Under the pieces are notes generated by a model. The model was given only the letters and a program-made list of their open reading frames with translations. It ran no database searches and was not told where the DNA came from. Of a stretch of DNA of 21,030 nucleotides, positions 7,050 through 13,862 are shown piece after piece. The translations under genes were made by a program, and so were the position numbers. Every line of letters begins with the position of its first letter. Position 1 is the stretch's first letter. Source of the DNA: JBGRQB01 sp041725875. GTDB taxonomy: Bacteria > Bacteroidota > Ignavibacteria > Ignavibacteriales > Melioribacteraceae. The stretch lies in contig JBGRQB010000063.1 in NCBI GenBank assembly GCA_041725875.1, positions 1 through 21,030 on the forward strand, read 5' to 3'.

Positions 7050-8831
7050 GTGATAAATAAAATATTTGATAAAATCGGGGCAATATTCAGAAAAAATGAC
7101 CGCCCTGTGAAGAAACGTCCTGAAAAAAAAGAAGAAAGAATTCCTACACTAGAAGAGATTTTGTCTCTTGATAGCGATCAGGCGCTTGAGGGAAATAAAA
7201 AGCCGAAACCTGAGAAAGTTAAAGAAAAGACAAATAAACCTGCGGCAAGGCCAGAAAAAACTAACAGAAAAAAACAGCAGCCTGTAACTGAAAATAAGCA
7301 GGAATCAAAGCCGAAGCCGAAAAAAGTTGAATGGACAATTGATCAATATCAGGTACCGGAAAAAGAAGGTGAAACACGTTTTCACGATATAAATCTGCCG
7401 GGCAGTTTAATGCACGCAATTGCAGATTTAGGATTTAAATATTGTACGCCTATCCAAGCACAGTTGCTTCCAAAGGTTTTAAGAGGCAAAGACGGAATTG
7501 GTCAGGCTCAGACAGGTACCGGAAAAACAGCAACATTTTTGCTGAATATCTTCTCACATATTATCAGAAGAAAAATTTCAAAAAGAAAAGCCGGGTATCC
7601 GAGAGCTTTAATTTTAGCCCCGACCCGCGAGCTTGTAATGCAGATTGAAAAGGATGCCAGAGAGTTACTGAAATATAATCCTCAGATTAAAATTTTGTCA
7701 ATCTTTGGCGGAATGGATTATAAAAAACAGAAGAACAAATTAAACAGTCAGGTTGTAGATGTTATTGTTGCAACTCCCGGAAGATTAATCGATTTCAAGA
7801 AAAACGGAGATGTTCATCTTTCATCTGTTGAAATTTTGGTAATTGATGAGGCCGACAGAATGCTCGATATGGGCTTTATCCCTGATGTGCGCTCAATTGT
7901 TAAAAGTACTCCGTTTAAAGATAAACGCCAGACTCTCTTCTTTAGTGCTACTATGTCGGGCGATGTTGAAAGATTATCAAACTCCTGGACTAAAGAGAGC
8001 GTTCGAGTTTTAATCAAACCAGAAAATGTTGCTGCTGAGACAGTTGATCAGAAAATATATATTGTTACCACTGAAGAAAAATATGCTCTTCTTTATAACA
8101 CAATTAAGAAAAATAAACTTGAGAGAGTTATTGTTTTCTGTAACAGGAGAGATGAAGCAAAACTTGTTTTTGAAAAGCTTTACGGCAATGGAATAGAAGC
8201 TTTACAGCTTTCCGGTGATATTGATCAGAAGGAGAGAGTAAAAACTCTTGAGGATTTCAAATCAGGAAAAATTAACGTTCTTGTTGCAACAGATGTTGCC
8301 GGCAGAGGAATACATATCGATTCTGTAAGTCACGTTATCAATTATTCACTTCCTTCAAATCCGGAAGATTATGTTCACAGAATCGGCAGAACCGGACGAG
8401 CAGGAGCTTCAGGAATATCAGTTGGATTTGCATGTGAAGAAGATTCATTTAACATTCCTGCCATTGAAGAATATTTGAAAGCAAAACTTGATTGCGATCA
8501 TCCTGATGACAGCTTACTGGAAGAACCTCCTGCACCTGTAAGAAAAGCAGAAGAAAAGAAACCTGCAAAGAAAAATTACAAAAGCAGAAATAATAATAAC
8601 AGACGTCATTACGGACAAAGAAAGAATTACAAAAAAACATCATCATCCGATAACAAAAAAAATGACGGGAAAAAACCTGCTCCAAAAGGAAAACCAAATA
8701 ATCAGAAAAAAGATGAAAAGGGTAAACCTGCAGGAAAACCAAGACCAAAAAGAACAGGTAACAGACCTTCGGGAAAACCGAAGAGTAATCCAAATAAACC
8801 AGTTAAGTCTGAGAACAAAGAGAAGCAGTAA
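7050..8831 (+). CDS. DEAD-box ATP-dependent RNA helicase
   Basis: A 593-residue DEAD-box helicase that unwinds RNA duplexes with ATP, for example in ribosome assembly or mRNA decay. All core motifs are in place: upstream Phe111 and the Q motif CTPIQ (132-136), Walker A AQTGTGKT (153-160), APTREL, GG, TPGRL, DEAD (266-269), SAT (299-301), VFCNRR, ATDVAGRG (413-420) and HRIGRTGR (443-450). The core is flanked by a Lys/Glu/Pro-rich N-terminal arm of about 105 residues and a Lys/Asn/Pro/Gly-rich basic tail of about 100 residues, both likely disordered and RNA-binding. That layout is closest to RhlB/RhlE-type proteins, but I would not fix a symbol. The start is GTG at 7050 with AGGTG 4 nt upstream; no ATG lies nearby in frame. 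A secreted-protein gene follows after 3 nt. Confidence 0.95.
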   Translation: MINKIFDKIGAIFRKNDRPVKKRPEKKEERIPTLEEILSLDSDQALEGNKKPKPEKVKEKTNKPAARPEKTNRKKQQPVTENKQESKPKPKKVEWTIDQYQVPEKEGETRFHDINLPGSLMHAIADLGFKYCTPIQAQLLPKVLRGKDGIGQAQTGTGKTATFLLNIFSHIIRRKISKRKAGYPRALILAPTRELVMQIEKDARELLKYNPQIKILSIFGGMDYKKQKNKLNSQVVDVIVATPGRLIDFKKNGDVHLSSVEILVIDEADRMLDMGFIPDVRSIVKSTPFKDKRQTLFFSATMSGDVERLSNSWTKESVRVLIKPENVAAETVDQKIYIVTTEEKYALLYNTIKKNKLERVIVFCNRRDEAKLVFEKLYGNGIEALQLSGDIDQKERVKTLEDFKSGKINVLVATDVAGRGIHIDSVSHVINYSLPSNPEDYVHRIGRTGRAGASGISVGFACEEDSFNIPAIEEYLKAKLDCDHPDDSLLEEPPAPVRKAEEKKPAKKNYKSRNNNNRRHYGQRKNYKKTSSSDNKKNDGKKPAPKGKPNNQKKDEKGKPAGKPRPKRTGNRPSGKPKSNPNKPVKSENKEKQ

Positions 8832-8834
8832 TTT

Positions 8835-9365
8835 ATGATCAAAAGCATTATTAAGGTTTTACTATTTATCGGAATTTTTTCCACAATTGCATCAGCTCAG
8901 TTGAATGCAAATGACTTTAAAAAGTTTCAGTTGAAAGCATTAAAGAAAGCTGACAAGTTTGGTGTTTTTGTCTGGGATATTGAGATTGCAAAATCTGATA
9001 CAATGCTTGCAAAAAGCTTTGCCAGCGATACACTTATAAATTATATTGATAACAAACTCACTACATCGGGTCTTACACCTGTCACTTTTGATGAAGCCGG
9101 TGATTTACCCGGAGGCCCAAGTCTGGATGTACACACAGTAACTTGTCAGGATACAATAACAAACAAAGTTGCTTGTAATATAAGTGTGCGTTTTGTTCAG
9201 GATGTTCAGTTAACCAGAAATGTCAGAATTATGCATTACTCGGCAACTACTTGGACGAAAAACAATGTTTTTGTTTCAGAGAAAGATAGTTTAATTTCTA
9301 ACTATTATTTTGAACTGGATAAATTGCTGGAAGATTTTGTGCAGGATTATAAAAGCGCAAATTAA
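8835..9365 (+). CDS. secreted protein of unknown function
   Basis: I do not recognise this 176-residue protein. The N-terminus is a clear Sec signal peptide (Lys-containing start, hydrophobic core at about 5-17), with a signal peptidase I site after ASA (about residue 21 before Gln22). The mature part of about 155 residues looks alternately helical and beta, with two Cys (TCQDT and ACNIS) about 12 residues apart that could form a disulfide in the periplasm. Its C-terminus ends in an amphipathic helix FELDKLLEDFVQDY. No membrane anchor or lipobox is visible. The ATG lies 3 nt after the helicase stop, so the gene is probably co-transcribed with it although no shared role is obvious. Its stop codon directly abuts the stop of the opposing methyltransferase gene. 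Confidence 0.82.
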   Translation: MIKSIIKVLLFIGIFSTIASAQLNANDFKKFQLKALKKADKFGVFVWDIEIAKSDTMLAKSFASDTLINYIDNKLTTSGLTPVTFDEAGDLPGGPSLDVHTVTCQDTITNKVACNISVRFVQDVQLTRNVRIMHYSATTWTKNNVFVSEKDSLISNYYFELDKLLEDFVQDYKSAN

Positions 9366-10454
9366 TTATTTAATACATCGGTAGATGAAAAAACGATTAT
9401 CTTTATCAATTTTTTCAACTCTGCTGAAAAGTTTTTTCAGGTGCGGTTCGTAGCTTAAAGTTTTATTAAAAACAAGTATGAACGCACCTTTCTTTTTAAG
9501 TACATCGGCAACTTGTTTAAACAACCTCAAGCCTGTCTGCATATTAACGCTTGTCTCACTATGAAAAGGAGGATTGGAAACCACAAAATCAACAGATTCT
9601 TTTTTAAGTCCTGATAAACCATCACTCCAAATAAATTCGGCATCAAAATTACTATTTTCAAAATTCTTTTTAGCAGAAGCTATAGCCTGTTGTGATTCAT
9701 CTGCCAGCACCATTTTTTCAATTAACGGAAAATTCTTTTTACAGAAAAGAGCAATTGGACCGGCGCCACAGCCTAAATCGACAACAGTCCCGCTAAGATT
9801 TTCTAAATTTTTAATTAATAATCTTGTACCGTTATCGAGTTTGTTTAAAGAAAAAACATTTGGCAGAGAAAGAAACTCCATATCAAATTCAGGTTCTTTT
9901 GTAAGGACTGAAAATGAATTTTCCGGGACTCTTTTGGTTATTTCATACCTGGAAATAAAAGCAATTGACTTCTTATAAACTCTTGTAATATCTGTTGATC
10001 CAAATTCCTGAGTGAGAATATCACGAGTGTTTTCAGAAATGTGTTTTGTCATTCCCGCAGAAATTAGGATAGTTTTTTCAGTAACAAAAGGCTTAATCTG
10101 ATCAAGAATAAATTTCAGATAGTTAACAGATTTAGGAAGTTTTAATAATACTACATCAAACTTTCTCTCTGAATCAAGAGTTGCTAAATCTGAAATTAAC
10201 TTTACATTATCAATGCAGCTGTTGTTTTTGCAATTTGATTTAACAGAGTTCAGATTAATAAATGAATCGGAATAAACTACAGGCGAAAGATTATTAAGAG
10301 TAACTGCTAAATACCCGTTAGAATCGTTAATAAGCAATGGTACAGGATTTTTAACGTCGAGTTGATTAAACTGTTCAACCAGATATTCGTCAGCCGCATT
10401 CCAAGGCAGTAAGCCGGATTTATCTTCAGGATAACATTTTATTTTGTGATTCAT
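9366..10454 (-). CDS. rlmG: RlmG/RsmC-family rRNA guanine-N2 methyltransferase
   Basis: A 362-residue SAM-dependent methyltransferase with the duplicated layout of RsmC and RlmG: a degenerate N-terminal methyltransferase-like half (about 1-185) and a catalytic C-terminal half. The SAM-binding motif I is VVDLGCGAGPIAL (224-236), acidic ADES (251-254) follows, and the catalytic motif IV is SNPPFH (293-298), diagnostic for base-N2-guanine methylation. The N-terminal LPWNAADEYLVEQF resembles the W-x-AADEYLL segment of RlmG (23S m2G1835) more than RsmC (16S m2G1207). The exact target is therefore inferred and could be either rRNA. The ATG lies 6 nt after the stop of the CheZ-like gene, with no recognisable Shine-Dalgarno, which suggests translational coupling. 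Tail-to-tail, its stop codon touches that of the secreted-protein gene. Confidence 0.82.
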   Translation of the reverse strand: MNHKIKCYPEDKSGLLPWNAADEYLVEQFNQLDVKNPVPLLINDSNGYLAVTLNNLSPVVYSDSFINLNSVKSNCKNNSCIDNVKLISDLATLDSERKFDVVLLKLPKSVNYLKFILDQIKPFVTEKTILISAGMTKHISENTRDILTQEFGSTDITRVYKKSIAFISRYEITKRVPENSFSVLTKEPEFDMEFLSLPNVFSLNKLDNGTRLLIKNLENLSGTVVDLGCGAGPIALFCKKNFPLIEKMVLADESQQAIASAKKNFENSNFDAEFIWSDGLSGLKKESVDFVVSNPPFHSETSVNMQTGLRLFKQVADVLKKKGAFILVFNKTLSYEPHLKKLFSRVEKIDKDNRFFIYRCIK

Positions 10455-10460
10455 TAAAGG

Positions 10461-11249
10461 TTATAAGTTACCAAAAAGTTTGTCAATCTCGTCTTGCGAA
10501 GCTCTTTCATTAGAATTATGTTCATCAACAATCTCATCGGCTTTATTTTGTCTGTCATCGTGAGCAAAGGATGCTTCAGAGTTGAAATCAAGTTCTTTAT
10601 CATCAATTTTCTCAGAGCCATTTGCTTTGATGTCATTAATTTGGTTGCTGATATGAGAGTTATCGATATCATCGATTAATAATTCTAATTTATCTTGAAC
10701 CTGGTTGATAAGGTGATTAACAGCTGCAAGCTGCTGTGAGGTAATGTCCTGCACCTGCAGAGACATTGTCATTTGAAAGTTTTTATCGTTAAGATCATTA
10801 ACTTTTTCATTTAATGATTCAACATTTTCGGTGATGCTGTTTTCTTTTTGGATTTCCTTAACCAGAGAAAGGGCGTCTTCATTTCCGGCTAACATCTCTT
10901 CAAGTTTTTTATATTTACCTGTACTTGAATTGGAAACTTCTCCAAGTTTTATACAAACATTTGCAATATCTTCGAGTATTTGTCCGGAAGCGTCAATTGT
11001 ATCAAGAATTTCAGTTGTTGCAAGTTCAGTAGCCGCAGTTACATTTTCAATCTGGTTTTTTGCAATCGGCATTTTTTGATTACTTTCATTAATCGACAGA
11101 TTAACGTTGTTTAGTAGGGGAACTATTTCTTCCATAAAAGTAGTCAAACTTTGGATCATAGGTACAATTTTTTCACCAAGTAAGAAAACATTTTTTAATT
11201 CAACAAGTTTATTCAAAATCCGTTCATTGTCTTTTTTATTGAATTGCAT
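10461..11249 (-). CDS. cheZ: CheZ-like CheY-phosphate phosphatase
   Basis: A 262-residue helical protein that matches CheZ, which dephosphorylates the chemotaxis regulator CheY. Two features support this. The segment LQVQDITSQQLAAV (164-177) has the D-x-x-x-Q spacing (D168, Q172) of the CheZ catalytic helix, DLTGQ in Escherichia coli (Asp143, Gln147). The extreme C-terminus, ASQDEIDKLFGNL, closely resembles the CheY-binding tail of E. coli CheZ, which ends ASQDQVDDLLDSLGF. Between them is a 60-residue acidic, probably disordered linker, as in CheZ, and residues 1-190 are predicted long helices forming the hairpin dimer. The gene is divergent from cheW, in line with chemotaxis. Start: ATG at 11249 with GAGGA 6 nt upstream; a frame extension to a TTG at 11276 has no such site. 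The rRNA methyltransferase follows in the same unit. Confidence 0.85.
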   Translation of the reverse strand: MQFNKKDNERILNKLVELKNVFLLGEKIVPMIQSLTTFMEEIVPLLNNVNLSINESNQKMPIAKNQIENVTAATELATTEILDTIDASGQILEDIANVCIKLGEVSNSSTGKYKKLEEMLAGNEDALSLVKEIQKENSITENVESLNEKVNDLNDKNFQMTMSLQVQDITSQQLAAVNHLINQVQDKLELLIDDIDNSHISNQINDIKANGSEKIDDKELDFNSEASFAHDDRQNKADEIVDEHNSNERASQDEIDKLFGNL

Positions 11250-11255
11250 TCTAGA

Positions 11256-11260
11256 TCCTC
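11256..11260 (-). promoter_or_regulatory. ribosome binding site of the CheZ-like gene
   Basis: GAGGA on the minus strand leaves 6 nt to the ATG at 11249, fixing this start against the TTG 27 nt upstream. Confidence 0.7.
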
Positions 11261-11429
11261 TGAAATTTATCAACAATTATATAAGTTCAACAGAAAAATA
11301 AGATAATAATATAATTAATTAAAACAAATATATGTAATAAAACAAAATAAAGTATTGAAAAATATATTTAATCATCGGAGTATTCAAATTATTCTTTAAG
11401 TATTTGTTCTAAAATTGCGGTTCTGCTCA

Positions 11430-11453
11430 TTTTAATTAAAATTTTAATTAAAA
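11430..11453. repeat. tandem pair of a 12-bp perfect palindrome
   Basis: TTTTAATTAAAA occurs twice back to back (11430-11441 and 11442-11453). Each copy is its own reverse complement. The pair lies just upstream of the proposed cheW -10 box, in the 258-nt cheZ/cheW divergent gap, where it could act as a UP-like element or binding site. The low sequence complexity limits certainty. Confidence 0.6.
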
Positions 11454-11460
11454 TTATTAT

Positions 11461-11487
11461 TATAATACCGATAATGAATTTATTATC
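11461..11487 (+). promoter_or_regulatory. candidate cheW -10 box with adjacent dyad
   Basis: A perfect TATAAT (11461-11466) stands 41 nt before the cheW ATG. No -35 consensus is seen 17 nt further up; the tandem AT palindromes occupy that place. Directly downstream, GATAAT (11470-11475) and ATTATC (11482-11487) form a 6-bp inverted repeat around the expected transcription start, where a repressor could bind or a leader hairpin form. Confidence 0.35.
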
Positions 11488-11507
11488 ATAATTAATTGAG
11501 GTCTTGT

Positions 11508-11999
11508 ATGGCTACTCTTGACGAAAAAAAACAAGAAGTTACAGATGAAATACTCCAATTGGTAAGTTTTAAAATTGGTGAAGAAGAGTTTGGTGTTGAG
11601 ATTCTTAAAGTTCAGGAAATCAACAGAATGTTATCTATTACCAAAGTTCCTAATGCTCCTTCATTTGTAGAGGGTGTTGTTAACTTAAGAGGAAAAGTTA
11701 TTCCGATTATTGATCTGAGAAGCAGATTAAATATGGAGAAAAAAGAGAGTGATAGTAAGACACGTATTGTTGTGGTTGAAATTGATGGCAAAATAGTTGG
11801 GTTTATTGTTGATGAAGTAAGTGAGGTATTGAGAATACCAAGAAATATTACAGAAGCTCCACCAGCTGTTGTGGCTGGTATAGATTCCGATTACATCACT
11901 GCGGTTGGTAAATTGGAAGACAGATTATTAATTCTTCTTGATCTGGATAAAGTTTTGAAATCTGATGAGAAAGCTGCTCTTGTCGGAGTAGGAGATTAA
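11508..11999 (+). CDS. cheW: chemotaxis coupling protein CheW
   Basis: A 163-residue CheW, the SH3-like adaptor that links chemoreceptors to the kinase CheA at the inner membrane. The family core is clear: LVSFKIGEEEFGVEI (18-32), VQEINRM, the hallmark VVNLRGKVIPIIDLR (57-71), a central VVVEIDGKIVGFIVDEVSEV, and the late ITAVGKLEDRLLILLDLDKVL. The frame runs further upstream to a TTG at 11496, but GAGG at 11498-11501 lies 6 nt before the ATG at 11508, which is therefore the start. It stands alone, divergent from the CheZ-like gene and with its own terminator. No cheA, cheY or receptor genes are in this window, so the rest of the pathway must be encoded elsewhere. Confidence 0.96.
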   Translation: MATLDEKKQEVTDEILQLVSFKIGEEEFGVEILKVQEINRMLSITKVPNAPSFVEGVVNLRGKVIPIIDLRSRLNMEKKESDSKTRIVVVEIDGKIVGFIVDEVSEVLRIPRNITEAPPAVVAGIDSDYITAVGKLEDRLLILLDLDKVLKSDEKAALVGVGD

Positions 12000-12033
12000 A
12001 AAAAAGCCCCGAATATCGGGGCTTTTTCTTTTT
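12000..12033. terminator. bidirectional terminator between cheW and tyrS
   Basis: An 8-bp stem AGCCCCGA / TCGGGGCT (12005-12012 with 12016-12023) closes a 3-nt loop and is flanked by A-run (12000-12005) and T-run (12023-12033, one C). It fills the 32-nt gap between the cheW stop (11997-11999) and the tyrS stop (12032-12034), and the T-run reaches into the tyrS stop codon. Strong U-tracts exist in both directions. Confidence 0.93.
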
Positions 12034-13243
12034 ATGGAATTAACTTCACAAATTTTCGTTTTCCAACCTTCAAAATAGTTTCTTCGGTTATTTTTACAAC
12101 TGCTTTTGCATCTGTCACTTTTTCATTATTCAGTGAAACACCACCTTGTTGTACAAGTCTTCTTGCTTCTCCGTTTGAAGGAGCAAAGTTTACTTTGGTG
12201 ATTAGCTGTAAAATTCCCATTTCTTCAGAACCAATTGAAAATTCAGGGATGTCTTCAGGAATTCCTTTTTTAACAAATACGTTATCAAAATGTTTTTCAG
12301 CTTCTTCTGCAGCTTCTTTGCTGAAGTACATTTCAACAAATTTTCTGCCCAAAGCACGTTTTATATCGCGTGGATTTTTTGTTTCAAGATCTGATTTTAT
12401 TTGTACCAGTTCGTCATTGGTAATATCAGTTGCCATTTCATAGTAGTTGTAGATCTGTTCGTCAGGAATTGATAATGTTTTACCAAACATATCATTTGGG
12501 TGTTCGTCCAGACCAATATAGTTATCGTAAGATTTACTCATTTTTTCTGTTCCGTCGGTACCAACAAGAATTGGCATTGTGATAATGACTTGCGGTTCCA
12601 TTCCATGTTCGCGCTGAATGTCACGACCAACAAGCAGATTAAATTTCTGATCGGTTCCGCCTAACTCAACATCACTTTTAATTGCAACAGAATCCATTGC
12701 CTGTGCAAGCGGATATAAAATTTCGTGCATACTTATTGGTACACCGCCTTTATATCTTTTAGTGAAATCATCTCTTTCAAGCATTCGGGCAACAGTATAT
12801 TTTGAAGAAAGTTTAATTACATCTTCAAATTTCATTTTACCGAGCCACTCGGAGTTATAAACTATTTTGGTTTTTTCCTGATCAAGAATTTTTCCTGCCT
12901 GATCAACGTAAGACTGCGCGTTTTGCATACTTTCTTCGTACGTTAATGGTGGTCTGGTTGAATTTCTGCCCGTCGGATCACCAATCATAGCAGTGAAATC
13001 ACCAACAATCAGAATTGCCTGATGACCCATTTGCTGAAACTGAGCCAGCTTTCTGATTACAACAGAGTGACCCAAATGAAGATCGGGACGAGTAGGATCG
13101 CAGCCAAGTTTAATGTTTAACGGTTTTTTCTCTTTAAGAGAGGTTTCCAGTTTTTTTACTAATTCTTCTTCAGGAATTATTTCCGAAGTACCTCTTCGGA
13201 TAATATCCATTTGCTCGTTAACTGATGGGAATAGATTACTCAA
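12032..13243 (-). CDS. tyrS: tyrosyl-tRNA synthetase
   Basis: A 403-residue class I aminoacyl-tRNA synthetase that charges tRNA-Tyr. The HIGH-type signature is HLGH (56-59) inside GCDPTRPDLHLGHSVV, shown in part, with the following GDFTAMIGDPTGR. The KMSKS loop is TEKMSKSYDN (232-241). ELGGTDQKFN (193-202) lines the active site, and an S4-like RNA-binding domain (about 340-400) contains ARRLVQQGGVSLN. Sequence details fit the TyrZ-like subgroup better than E. coli TyrS. The start codon is TTG at 13243, with GGAG 7 nt upstream; the first in-frame ATG is at residue 12 and would remove conserved N-terminal sequence. It follows smpB by 15 nt and ends at the terminator shared with cheW. Confidence 0.96.
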   Translation of the reverse strand: MSNLFPSVNEQMDIIRRGTSEIIPEEELVKKLETSLKEKKPLNIKLGCDPTRPDLHLGHSVVIRKLAQFQQMGHQAILIVGDFTAMIGDPTGRNSTRPPLTYEESMQNAQSYVDQAGKILDQEKTKIVYNSEWLGKMKFEDVIKLSSKYTVARMLERDDFTKRYKGGVPISMHEILYPLAQAMDSVAIKSDVELGGTDQKFNLLVGRDIQREHGMEPQVIITMPILVGTDGTEKMSKSYDNYIGLDEHPNDMFGKTLSIPDEQIYNYYEMATDITNDELVQIKSDLETKNPRDIKRALGRKFVEMYFSKEAAEEAEKHFDNVFVKKGIPEDIPEFSIGSEEMGILQLITKVNFAPSNGEARRLVQQGGVSLNNEKVTDAKAVVKITEETILKVGKRKFVKLIP

Positions 13244-13250
13244 TTTATTT

Positions 13251-13254
13251 CTCC
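13251..13254 (-). promoter_or_regulatory. ribosome binding site supporting the TTG start of tyrS
   Basis: GGAG on the minus strand, 7 nt before the TTG at 13243. It lies within the 15-nt gap after the smpB stop. Confidence 0.65.
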
Positions 13255-13258
13255 GATT

Positions 13259-13720
13259 TTAATATCTTACTGATCTTTCAAGGTCGCGCTTCTGATCTTT
13301 TTTCTTAATATCTTCACGCTTATCAAACATTTTTTTACCTTTTGCAACTGCCAGTTCAAGTTTTGCTTTTCCTTTTGTAAAATAGATTCTCAAAGGAATT
13401 AAGGTATTACCTTTTTCATTTACCTGATTTTTTAACTTTTTAATTTCTTTGAAATTCAAAAGTAGTTTTCGCTCTCTTAAAGGTTCGTGATTATTTATGT
13501 TTCCAAAATCATAAACACCTATATGAGCATTTAACAGCCAAACTTCACCGTCTCTGATAGCTGCATAAGCATCTGTCAGGTTTGCTTTGTTTTGTCGTAA
13601 AGCTTTAACTTCGGTTCCAACAAGAACCAGTCCGGCCTCGTAGGTTTGAAGTATATGATATTCAAATCGCGCCTTACGATTTACAGTCACATTTTTTTCG
13701 TTTTTTACTTCTTTACTCAA
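13259..13720 (-). CDS. smpB: tmRNA-binding protein SmpB
   Basis: A 153-residue SmpB, the partner of tmRNA (ssrA) in trans-translation that rescues stalled ribosomes. The family features are visible: NRKARFEYHI (14-23), YEAGLVLVGTEVKALR (27-42), LTDAYAAIRDGEVWLLNAHI (48-67), the HEPLRERKLLL segment, LIPLRIYFTKGKAKLELAVAKGKK shown in part, and the basic C-terminal tail DKREDIKKKDQKRDLERSVRY, which reaches into the ribosomal mRNA channel. The start codon is TTG at 13720 with AAGG 5 nt upstream; no ATG or GTG is available nearby. It is the first gene of an smpB-tyrS unit. No ssrA gene is visible in this window. Confidence 0.96.
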   Translation of the reverse strand: MSKEVKNEKNVTVNRKARFEYHILQTYEAGLVLVGTEVKALRQNKANLTDAYAAIRDGEVWLLNAHIGVYDFGNINNHEPLRERKLLLNFKEIKKLKNQVNEKGNTLIPLRIYFTKGKAKLELAVAKGKKMFDKREDIKKKDQKRDLERSVRY

Positions 13721-13725
13721 TTTTA

Positions 13726-13729
13726 CCTT
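13726..13729 (-). promoter_or_regulatory. ribosome binding site supporting the TTG start of smpB
   Basis: AAGG on the minus strand, 5 nt before the TTG at 13720. Confidence 0.5.
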
Positions 13730-13748
13730 TTCTGTAAAAGTTAAACAA

Positions 13749-13779
13749 CAAAACTATTTTTAATAGTGAATAAAATCAA
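13749..13779 (-). promoter_or_regulatory. candidate FCB-type promoter of smpB-tyrS
   Basis: On the minus strand, TTG (13779-13777) is followed after 20 nt by TAGTTTTG (13756-13749), matching TTG-N(17-23)-TAnnTTTG. It sits 28 nt before the TTG start of smpB, which would give a leader of about 20 nt. This is the best promoter match in the window. Confidence 0.42.
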
Positions 13780-13862
13780 GCAATAGTATGTAAAAACTGG
13801 TGATTTAGTATTAATAATAATATATTACACCCTGTTAAATTAGACTCATTACAGATTTATAG

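Noticed and set aside
6874..7083. 69-residue open frame on the minus strand in the gap before the helicase
   Set aside because: It has Phe/Tyr/Ile-rich low-complexity content expected from AT-rich non-coding DNA and overlaps the helicase start.
8449..8884. minus-strand frames over the helicase tail
   Set aside because: They are the complement of the Lys/Asn/Pro-rich tail and read as Phe/Leu/Cys-rich sequence, a typical shadow.
9574..9978. 134-residue open frame on the plus strand
   Set aside because: It is antisense to the methyltransferase catalytic half, including the SNPPFH motif, and has no family resemblance.
13721..13862. ssrA (tmRNA) gene beside smpB
   Set aside because: The gap is only 142 nt, AT-rich and lacks the tRNA-Ala-like ends and tag reading frame of tmRNA.
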